The translations under genes and the position numbers were made by a program. Shown one piece after another: positions 22,887-30,433 of a stretch of DNA of 64,000 nucleotides. Source of the stretch: a virus. A model generated the notes under the pieces. The model saw only the letters and a program-made list of their open reading frames with translations, ran no database searches and was not told the DNA's origin. The number at the start of each line of letters is the position of its first letter. Within the stretch, counting starts at the first letter, position 1. The DNA lies in the IMG/VR virus record IMGVR_UViG_3300032516_002690, positions 1-64,000 of that record; one strand, 5' to 3'.

Positions 22887-25800
22887 CGTGCGCCTCTTCG
22901 ATCTCCACCGGGGTGGTCATTTTAATATCACCGCGCTGATATGCCTGCATGGCCTCAGCTTGTGTTTTGAATTTGTGCACAGCGCCAGCATCGACTTTGG
23001 TTGCAAGATACGCCCCTAGGATAGCTTCATGCTTAGGAAATACCATGAGGTCAGCGGCATGCTTATCGCCGAATAGTAACTTGGACATTGTGAGGTTCTG
23101 GGCTTCTTGCACAGCCGCCATGGTTACAGGCACGTGTAGCTGCATCGCGTCGCCGTCGTAATCCAGGTTCTGTCCGGTTTCCATGAAAGGATTTACACGC
23201 AACGACTTGCCTTGAACGGGCACGGGATAGGCCGCGACAATGTTGTGTCTGTGCAGAGATGGCGCCCGGTTAACGAACATCGGCCTGTAAGTGATTTCGT
23301 GTTGCAGCACGGAATTAGCGGCGGGGTGTCGGTCCTCAACCATTTTCTTGGCGTCTAGAGGCCTGTAACCTTGTCCGATAAGTCCGCGCATTATGAACTT
23401 ATCGTACGTAGTCCAAAGCATATCTTCAGGTACGCCGATCTGGTCAATATCTAGCGTATTGTCTGGTGTGGCGGTGGCACGCCCCGTAAGGTCTTGTTGG
23501 CGTCGCAATATTTTCTTGTGCAGGAAACCAGTTTTAGGTGAACCCGATCCTGTGATCTGTTCAATGAATCCCTTTATCTCGCGATTAGCTCGACCGGGAG
23601 TCGTAGCTTTCTGCGTACCGAAAAGAGAGCCTACGGCGTCATGCAGATATTTGCGCGCGTCCGAGATTACACCCGGCATTTCAGTTTCTTTACTGTTCTG
23701 CAGCGCTGCGCTGGCAAGCCCGACGTCACGGTAAAGGTAATTGATGTCGGATATCTGCAAATCGTTACCACGGCTGGACTGTACGATGGGGCGCATCACC
23801 GGAGGTATAACGGGTATCTTTGATATAATGTACGCATCTCCCGCCTTGGAGAAGCCATTCTTTTTAAGCCCTTCGATATACTTGAGTTTCTTTACAACAC
23901 CATCTAAATCGGATCCGCGTTTAGTGCGCGTTTGTTCACGAAGCGCTACTGCAAGCTGGTCTAGATCGAGCTTATTTAATTGTTTACGAATACCCGTACC
24001 GCCGGAAGTCCCGATTTCGTCTTTGAGCTGCTTCTTAGACATATCCAACAGACGGCGTACCGCATCTTCGAATACCGGATTTACGATAGGCTCAGTCAAG
24101 TCGATATGCGACCACTTCTTGCCGCTCATACCGCCCGTCAAATTGGGGTCGAATAAACCCCCGGTCTCAGGAGCTAAATTCTTGGCATTTACCATGAATG
24201 ATTTAGATTTATCCAGACTAGGAGTACTGAGAGCTCCTGCGGATAAATTGGAGGTGGCGCGGTCTGTGAGCGGACCTAGACTTACGTGCGCTCCCTCTTT
24301 ATTAACATTGATGCCCGCGCCTTGAAGCATCGCCATGAATTTCTCTGTAACGAATGGCGTCTTAGGCGGTGGAGCCGGTAGGCCAAATTCATACGCACGC
24401 CAGAAATCATCGCTTTTCTCACTTTTTAAGGTCAATGCTTCTTTCAAGACATTGCGCGCATTGTGTGCGAGAAGTGCGTTGACTTCCATTCTGCCCAGGC
24501 CCTTGGCGCCTTCATCGCCGCCTTTAGTGGGCTGTAGGTTGACGTCGTAACCGGATACTCCGCGGGCTGAATAATTGGTCTCAGTTGACTTAAATAGCTT
24601 GTGAATAAACGAACGCCCCACAAAGACATTCGGAATATCTTTGCCAGATACAGGGTCGTGGACTGTTTCCTTGTCCTTAACGCCGTGCTCTTTCATGAGG
24701 CGCTTGGCAAATTCTACGTTGTTTTCGTTTTGAAACTGCGGGACGACAATAGGTTTGCCAATTTTCTCCGCGACTTTGCCAAGAGCCGCTTCAACAACTT
24801 GACCCGGATTAATGCGGCTGACGATACCTGCTGACGTGAACAGAACGTCGATTGGCTTCTTATTCTCGTCCTGAATCATGCGGTTGTCTGGAATGATCTC
24901 AGACACGACGCCCTTGCCACCAAAGCGATTCGATAACTTGTCGCCGATCTTCATCGGCTCTTGTGTCCGAATCGTTACCATGACTTGCCGTGTAGCGTTC
25001 GTAACGTCTTGAACCGTGGCAGGTACAAGCTTTTCCCATGTAATTGTGATATCTCGGTACGGCTTAAGCAGTGCCTTGTGAAATAAACCCAACATGGCTT
25101 GCTCGGGCGTAGGGGCGGCCTTGCGCAAGCCCAGAATAAGCGGATCGCCCTTGTTAAAGGTCGCGCCCTTTTTAGCAACACCGTTTTCGTCTAGTTTATT
25201 TAGCTGCTCTGCGCTAAATCGGACGCCGTAATACGCAACGTATTTGGGCTTATTTATGATAATATCCGGACCCTTTTGCAGGACCTCTTTATACATATGT
25301 TCGGAAGTCAGTTTGTGCGAAGCACCTTCACTGATAACCACAGCGTCGTTAGAGTTCTTGCCGTAATACGCCATGTACGCGATAGACAGGTTTTTGCCCA
25401 GCGCGGTCTCGCCACCCTTGGTAAAGTTGGACTCGCCGAGGAGCTGGTCCTGCTTTACCTTGTCGCCTACTTTGACGTTCAAAGTGTCGTGCAAGTAGGT
25501 CTTCGCTGTTAGCGGGAAATACGTATTGTACGGAACCTTGATTAGTGCAGGTTCAGCTGATGCCGTCTTTGCATGCGGACGAATGTAAATGTAATCGTCA
25601 TCTATCTTTTCGATAGTGCCGTCAACCGATGACGAGGGCGCAATTACACGCGCGATGGTGCGCTCCATACTCTCACCACCGGGGCCGCCACCTGCTTGTA
25701 CTAGCGGCGCTTCGCGGTGTACGAGGGGCAGCGCTTGCGCCTGGAACTTAGATCCCATGATCGCGCGATTACCCTGCATGCCGTCGAGGAAAGGTACGAG

Positions 25801-27282
25801 GGACGTAGCCGGGCTGAACATATGCGTCAGATTCGGCATGACGTAATCTACGTCTTTTTTAGCAATCGAACGCGTGTGATCGCCTTGTAATACATCCCAG
25901 TGCGTACGGTGATCTTGCCCTGGAAATGCGACGTTGCTCTTAGCAAGGTCCATAACCGACACGTCTTCTAGCCGCCCATTACGCATATTCTGCATGCGCG
26001 CGTAAAGATTGCCGTCAGAGTCTTTGTGTGCGGTCAATGCGCTGTGAATATCAATGCCCGTTTTAGGACCGTCTGGCGTGTGTACGGGGTCGATAACACC
26101 GAAATGGGAGTTATGGACTTTGCGCGACTCGAAGGGAATGGCTCGATCACTGCTTATGCCACCTTCGCCAAGTGATGTTATTTTACTGGCGTAATCAAGA
26201 ATTTCGACCGGATTGATTTGTGTTGGCTGAGATGACAGTGCAGCACCTGTCAAGAAACTGTTTATTGATTTTGTGAATACTGAGTGGGGTACCATGGACT
26301 TGATGTCCGCGCCTGATTGATTGAGACGCCCAGCGATTTTCTTTGCAACAGTACGACGTGCTTCTACGTCGAGACGCTCTTTGAAGAAGTCGTCTGTAGA
26401 GTGCAGCGTCTTGAATTCCAAGCTGTCACGGTCATCGGTTTTGGCAGTGCCCTTGTGTACATCGATCAGTTTCTTGCTGGCAACTAGCAACGCCTGCGCA
26501 TCAGCACGGCCTAAGGGCATACCTAGCGTACGGCTATTTACAGCAGAATCCATCGCAGTACTGTGGAAATAATCGCGAACGAACAGACGCTTACCTTCAA
26601 GCGAGGTGGGAGCGACCTGGTTTGGCCGCCTTATCTTGCTGACGATCTTGTTAAGAATCGCGTCTTCTTTTTTGGCGGATACGTTAGAATTCGCAGCGGT
26701 GAGCTCGTCACCCCAGTACTGTTTGATTTCAGTATCTGACGTACCTAGGATTTTCAGAATAGCGTACAGCGGAAGCTTCGAGGTCTTAGCAGTACCTCCG
26801 ACTTCCATATTTAACCGGCCCGTCGAAGGCTCCATTGCTAACCGGAAATTCGAGCCTTTGCTCAAATTGAACGCCGCTTCGAACTCACCGTTGTTACGCT
26901 CACGCGTATAAACGCCTGACTTCAGACGCAACTGGTTCGGGACGTTATATTCGTTGCCGCCCACGACGAACGTGTAACGACGGGTAAAGTACGGCAGGTG
27001 AACGAGGATGCGCTTCTGCTCGTCAGTGATCTGCCCCGTAGCGTTGTCCCGTAATTTAATCGTACCGCTAATAGCTTCGTTCAGCGTCCGCCCGCTCATG
27101 AGAGCGTCTTTCTGATCGCTGTTCGAGAAGTCCTTGCGGTTCACGTCTAGGCCGTGAAGTTCCAGCGTTGACTTCTTGCCGATGATGGGAAACAGCGCCT
27201 TGAGACCCTCCATAGTCTTCTGGCGGATCTGTTCGCGACGCACGTCTGCGTCCACAACTATTGGTTGTAAATTCAAGGGCAT
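22876..27282 (-). CDS. RNA polymerase beta subunit fused to N-terminal part of beta-prime
   Basis: 1468 residues holding an entire beta subunit and the first part of beta-prime in one chain. Beta landmarks: FTRRYTFVVGGNEYNVPNQL, HFGVIDPVHTPDGPKTGI, GNRAIMGSKFQAQA, GDKLSNRFGGKGVVSEIIP (about 779-797) and GLGRMEVNALLAHNA near the beta C-terminus, ending LQGAGINV. The beta-prime part follows (ETGGLFDP, IPPVMRPIV, GRATATP, NRAPSLHRHNI) with the metal-binding loop NLDYDGDAMQLHVP (about 1370-1383). This has the three catalytic Asp of bacterial NADFDGD. The N-terminal beta-prime zinc domain is missing. The chain stops shortly after this loop; the rest of beta-prime is encoded at 20216-22027. It should form the catalytic half of the phage polymerase. 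Confidence 0.92.
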   Translation of the reverse strand: MPLNLQPIVVDADVRREQIRQKTMEGLKALFPIIGKKSTLELHGLDVNRKDFSNSDQKDALMSGRTLNEAISGTIKLRDNATGQITDEQKRILVHLPYFTRRYTFVVGGNEYNVPNQLRLKSGVYTRERNNGEFEAAFNLSKGSNFRLAMEPSTGRLNMEVGGTAKTSKLPLYAILKILGTSDTEIKQYWGDELTAANSNVSAKKEDAILNKIVSKIRRPNQVAPTSLEGKRLFVRDYFHSTAMDSAVNSRTLGMPLGRADAQALLVASKKLIDVHKGTAKTDDRDSLEFKTLHSTDDFFKERLDVEARRTVAKKIAGRLNQSGADIKSMVPHSVFTKSINSFLTGAALSSQPTQINPVEILDYASKITSLGEGGISSDRAIPFESRKVHNSHFGVIDPVHTPDGPKTGIDIHSALTAHKDSDGNLYARMQNMRNGRLEDVSVMDLAKSNVAFPGQDHRTHWDVLQGDHTRSIAKKDVDYVMPNLTHMFSPATSLVPFLDGMQGNRAIMGSKFQAQALPLVHREAPLVQAGGGPGGESMERTIARVIAPSSSVDGTIEKIDDDYIYIRPHAKTASAEPALIKVPYNTYFPLTAKTYLHDTLNVKVGDKVKQDQLLGESNFTKGGETALGKNLSIAYMAYYGKNSNDAVVISEGASHKLTSEHMYKEVLQKGPDIIINKPKYVAYYGVRFSAEQLNKLDENGVAKKGATFNKGDPLILGLRKAAPTPEQAMLGLFHKALLKPYRDITITWEKLVPATVQDVTNATRQVMVTIRTQEPMKIGDKLSNRFGGKGVVSEIIPDNRMIQDENKKPIDVLFTSAGIVSRINPGQVVEAALGKVAEKIGKPIVVPQFQNENNVEFAKRLMKEHGVKDKETVHDPVSGKDIPNVFVGRSFIHKLFKSTETNYSARGVSGYDVNLQPTKGGDEGAKGLGRMEVNALLAHNARNVLKEALTLKSEKSDDFWRAYEFGLPAPPPKTPFVTEKFMAMLQGAGINVNKEGAHVSLGPLTDRATSNLSAGALSTPSLDKSKSFMVNAKNLAPETGGLFDPNLTGGMSGKKWSHIDLTEPIVNPVFEDAVRRLLDMSKKQLKDEIGTSGGTGIRKQLNKLDLDQLAVALREQTRTKRGSDLDGVVKKLKYIEGLKKNGFSKAGDAYIISKIPVIPPVMRPIVQSSRGNDLQISDINYLYRDVGLASAALQNSKETEMPGVISDARKYLHDAVGSLFGTQKATTPGRANREIKGFIEQITGSGSPKTGFLHKKILRRQQDLTGRATATPDNTLDIDQIGVPEDMLWTTYDKFIMRGLIGQGYRPLDAKKMVEDRHPAANSVLQHEITYRPMFVNRAPSLHRHNIVAAYPVPVQGKSLRVNPFMETGQNLDYDGDAMQLHVPVTMAAVQEAQNLTMSKLLFGDKHAADLMVFPKHEAILGAYLATKVDAGAVHKFKTQAEAMQAYQRGDIKMTTPVEIEEAHGAV

Positions 27283-27320
27283 GCCCTGCTATTATACGCG
27301 GTTTGTTCAAAAAACCGCAA
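27283..27320 (-). promoter_or_regulatory. Promoter of the RNA polymerase gene with operator-like palindrome
   Basis: On the minus strand: TTGCGG (27320-27315), an 18-base spacer, and TATAAT (27296-27291), only eight bases before the ATG at 27282. Transcription would therefore start within a few bases of the start codon, giving an essentially leaderless mRNA. A perfect inverted repeat GCGGTTT...AAACCGC (27298-27318, seven-base arms, seven-base loop) fills the spacer and touches both promoter boxes. This is how many operators are placed, so a repressor may bind here. Confidence 0.55.
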
Positions 27321-27381
27321 CCCTTGCTGGTAAAAGAATGTAGAGACGTATTAAGGCCACGTTTCTTTTCAGGAGGAAAAA

Positions 27382-28107
27382 TTGAGCGATACTAGCAGAT
27401 TCGAAGGGGATATCCGCGTGCAGGACTTGGCAGGTCCTACGTTCGCGGATATCGATCTGCAGACAGCCAGACTCATAGTCTGGGGGGTGCATTACTCAAA
27501 TATCAGTAAAGTGCTCGTATACTTGCGAGCCCGCCGATTGGAGGTCAGCAAAGAAGATTTGTACCGTTACGCGATGGCGTATCGTGCAGTCTTCCGTGTA
27601 GACGTGGCACGCGACGTACAATCCCGCTGTTGGCACTGCGGTGAGTTCCTACCTCCAATGGAGGAAGAACTCTGCGAGTGCTACAACCGGGCCGTGCCCA
27701 AGGTCTACATTGAGCCGACTCTCCTAGCGATCGAACAGGAAAAGCTATCTTTTCCAAATACATGGCATCTACGCCTACAAAGCACCTATATATGCAGTAA
27801 CGATAACTGTCGTCGGCTTAATGACGTTCCGTTAGGCGTTGTCGCATCTGATCTTAAAAAGGTGCAGTTGCGATACGAACAGCAGCTCACCCAATATGAA
27901 GCCGCAGTAGCTAGCGGTAATCTACAAGTTGTGGCTCCGCGCGAGCCAACCTGGCGCCCGAAGACTAAGTGCCATGCGTGCTATCAGCAAGAGCTGAGGA
28001 CCGGAAAGCGCTCAAGTGCTCCCCCGCCACGTATTAATACAAAAACGCGTGAGCAGAGTACGCTCGCGTCATTAATACTAGCGATTCCGCCCACCGCCGA
28101 GAGCTGA
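27382..28107 (+). CDS. Cys-rich regulatory-type protein
   Basis: 241 residues from a TTG start with an excellent AGGAGG ribosome site. Residues 30-75 could hold a helix-turn-helix-like segment (RLIVWGVHYSNISKVLVYL). At least three cysteine pairs follow: CWHCGEF with CECY (about 75-95), CSNDNC (about 138), and CHACYQQ (about 200), so it probably binds two zinc ions. Divergent from the RNA polymerase gene, with a short 99-base shared region that carries promoter elements. It could regulate the polymerase promoter or be a transcription accessory factor. Family not recognised; the role is inference. Confidence 0.5.
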   Translation: MSDTSRFEGDIRVQDLAGPTFADIDLQTARLIVWGVHYSNISKVLVYLRARRLEVSKEDLYRYAMAYRAVFRVDVARDVQSRCWHCGEFLPPMEEELCECYNRAVPKVYIEPTLLAIEQEKLSFPNTWHLRLQSTYICSNDNCRRLNDVPLGVVASDLKKVQLRYEQQLTQYEAAVASGNLQVVAPREPTWRPKTKCHACYQQELRTGKRSSAPPPRINTKTREQSTLASLILAIPPTAES

Positions 28108-28134
28108 GTATGCACGTACGCCCCGTTGTTCCAG

Positions 28135-28153
28135 TACCGCCGATTAAGCGGTA
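28135..28153. terminator. Stem-loop in convergent intergenic region
   Basis: TACCGC, seven-base loop, GCGGTA. It lies right after the plus-strand gene ending at 28107 and 7 bases before a stronger stem-loop. No U-run follows, so it would be a weak terminator or an RNA processing element. Confidence 0.35.
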
Positions 28154-28159
28154 ATGGAT

Positions 28160-28185
28160 AACCTGCCCATGCAGGTGGGCAGGTT
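28160..28185. terminator. Strong stem-loop between convergent genes
   Basis: A perfect 10-base-pair stem AACCTGCCCA / TGGGCAGGTT with a six-base loop TGCAGG lies between a plus-strand and a minus-strand gene end; it overlaps the stop codon of the minus gene at 28184. There is no U-tract on either strand, so it probably works as a pause, processing or RNA-stability element rather than a classical intrinsic terminator. Confidence 0.5.
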
Positions 28186-28681
28186 AGTCGTCGTCAGTAT
28201 CATCTGGAAAGTCTTCGTCGGAGTCTGGGTCTTTATTGTCTGGATCGGGTGAAGGCGTGAGAAGTTCATTCGTCGTCAAAAACGGATGATCTTTTTTAGA
28301 TCCTGCCTTCGGCTGCATCCACTCAAGCCAAATTACGATAGTACCGTCTTTGAGAAACGTTTCTGTCTTCTTGACTACGACGACCTCTCCGGAGAGAGAT
28401 CTGTCCATAATGTCCTTGAGGCGGTCCGACTCGTCGATATCTTCAAATATCGCAGTGCCGTGATCCATCGCAGTCATTTCTTTACCGATAGTCAAGCGCG
28501 CTGACTGGTACTCAAATGAATACTCTGTAGCATTAGCGACTTTGCCCGCCGTACCCGGTGCGACCGATTTGACGAGGCTCTCGAATTCAGAACCTCTAAG
28601 CAAGTCCGGTACTGCTTTTTCGTTACTAGCAATATCGGGTAGCGTCTGCGCGTATTGCAGCGCTTTGATAAAATCATCCAT
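28184..28681 (-). CDS. Hypothetical acidic protein downstream of the portal gene
   Basis: 165 residues, not recognised. The first 120 residues look folded (KALQYAQTLPDIASNEKAVP, DGTIVIWLEWMQPK). The C-terminal tail is extremely acidic (DPDSDEDFPDDTDDD). It starts one base from the stop of the portal gene and is co-transcribed with it. A small acidic partner of the portal, or a DNA-mimic-like inhibitor, are both possible; no motif decides. Confidence 0.5.
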   Translation of the reverse strand: MDDFIKALQYAQTLPDIASNEKAVPDLLRGSEFESLVKSVAPGTAGKVANATEYSFEYQSARLTIGKEMTAMDHGTAIFEDIDESDRLKDIMDRSLSGEVVVVKKTETFLKDGTIVIWLEWMQPKAGSKKDHPFLTTNELLTPSPDPDNKDPDSDEDFPDDTDDD

Positions 28682-30408
28682 TACGCGGCTCCGCCATTAA
28701 AGTCTGCTAGCGCTTGTTGTTTCTCTACAGCTTTCTGAGTAGACCATCGGTCTTTTACAACAGCGTACATAACAGGGTCTTCCTGAGATAGTTGTGCAAG
28801 CATAGATTTTTGGGTGCTGGGGTCTGCAGCACCCATTTGTTGTACCATTTGTTCCGCGGCAGAAATAATAGCTTGCGGATTATAAGAAAGTCCTGATCCG
28901 GACTGGGACTCATTTTGCGCTTGTTGCGATAGCGAGTTCTGTATTTTGTTCATCTTCTTGGAGAGCTCCATTTGCATGCGAGCTTCGTCAAGAGATTCTT
29001 GTAGGCGCTTTTCACGTTCTTCGTTGATGTCCGAATCATTGAGATCAAGCATGGTGGTATTCGAAATCATGCCGCCTGTTGCTTGCTGTAACCCTAACAG
29101 GAACTGCTTTTGCACTGCGTCATCAACGAGCTTGAAAGGTAAGTACTCTGCTTCTACAGGTTTCCAACTTAGAATTTTACTGGATTGTTTTATGACCCAT
29201 TCCAACTGTTCGTTGAGATGGGACGTGTACGTTTCGAGTTGGTTTTCCAGCATGCGCAAAGTTATGGACGAACCGGAGAACGATAGCCCGCCGTAAATGA
29301 ATTCCTTGGGAATACCCATTGCCGCGATAATTTCCTCCTCGGCTTCCTTTATTTCGCCGAGGGTTAGCAGGGATCGGCCCTGGCCGCCCATCATGGTTAC
29401 GCCCAGCGCTGCGGGCGCGAACATGATGTGCAGCGGATCGCGACGCCAGCGTTTGATGTTGGCCGTCATCTCTTGACGCCACTTCATCAAGTTGACCATC
29501 TGTGCTGGATCTGCTGCGCCGCTGATCGGTGCCGGATGCAAAACACGAAAAGGCAGTATGTGTTCGAACGCAATAGCCTCGTTCGCTTTACGCAAAATAG
29601 CCGTATAAAGAAATAGCTTGATTGTCGTTGTCAGTGGAGGGAAGCCCCACTGTGAAGAAATACCCGCAGGTGGGTGAATCTTCATGTGATAAACAGCACC
29701 GTCTGCGAACTCGAAGAGTTTATCGTCACGGATCGCCTTGAGAAACTCAATAGGCAGCGTGTTGATAATATGCGCATCGCCTTTTTCGACTTTGCTCTTT
29801 AGTTCCTGCGGGATGGTGTAGTAGTATACGGATTCGTTTGTGATGGGGTTGTGGTTGATATCCATCAACTTTGGGTCCCAACGAATTACGTTAATACGGT
29901 GCTCGTCACTTGCTTTCTCATCAAGAATTTCGCCTGTAGTCGTGGTATTGCACGCAGGGCAGCTGTATGAGAATGACAAAGTTTTCAGGTTGAACTTATA
30001 CGTCGTCTTTTTGATGCCTGTGCGGGCATTGCACTCTTTGCAAATCAAAAAGCGATTAAACGGATGGTATACGGATGTAAATGAGTTTCCGTACAGGTGT
30101 AAATCCAAGCCGGATGCAATGGCTACGCTCTTTATACGGATGGACTTATTTAATACGCGTTCCCAGTTTTTCGTTAGCGCTTCGTCACTCGACTGAATCA
30201 TCACTTTAGTGACAGGGTATTCGGCGAATTTCTTTAGAGCGGCAAAGATGTGTGCCGAGTTGTAATACAAATATTCGACCCAACGAAACAAGTCCTTCAG
30301 CTTACGTGGAGCGAAGCCTGTTACGAAATCGAACATCGGATTGGGATGACTGCCCCGACCCCGAGAACCCCCGGCGAGATCTAAAATTCCTGGATCACTT
30401 GTCGACAT
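28681..30408 (-). CDS. Portal protein
   Basis: 575 residues. The N-terminal region (AALKKFAEYPVTKV...SIRIKSVAIASGLDLHLYGNSF) matches the usual start of portal proteins, where an early Leu/Ala helix precedes a strand reading LYGN-(S/A)-(F/Y). The central helices include an EQLE-type stretch (LENQLETYTSHLNEQL). A zinc-ribbon-like insertion with CKEC and CPAC (residues about 125-170) is unusual for portals. The C-terminal third is Gln/Ser-rich and helical. As the dodecameric ring at one capsid vertex, it is the docking site of the terminase and passes DNA. It is separated from the rest of the structural block by the RNA polymerase and the Cys-rich gene. Confidence 0.78.
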   Translation of the reverse strand: MSTSDPGILDLAGGSRGRGSHPNPMFDFVTGFAPRKLKDLFRWVEYLYYNSAHIFAALKKFAEYPVTKVMIQSSDEALTKNWERVLNKSIRIKSVAIASGLDLHLYGNSFTSVYHPFNRFLICKECNARTGIKKTTYKFNLKTLSFSYSCPACNTTTTGEILDEKASDEHRINVIRWDPKLMDINHNPITNESVYYYTIPQELKSKVEKGDAHIINTLPIEFLKAIRDDKLFEFADGAVYHMKIHPPAGISSQWGFPPLTTTIKLFLYTAILRKANEAIAFEHILPFRVLHPAPISGAADPAQMVNLMKWRQEMTANIKRWRRDPLHIMFAPAALGVTMMGGQGRSLLTLGEIKEAEEEIIAAMGIPKEFIYGGLSFSGSSITLRMLENQLETYTSHLNEQLEWVIKQSSKILSWKPVEAEYLPFKLVDDAVQKQFLLGLQQATGGMISNTTMLDLNDSDINEEREKRLQESLDEARMQMELSKKMNKIQNSLSQQAQNESQSGSGLSYNPQAIISAAEQMVQQMGAADPSTQKSMLAQLSQEDPVMYAVVKDRWSTQKAVEKQQALADFNGGAA

Positions 30409-30433
30409 GCATTTTCCCCTGTAGGAGTACTCG

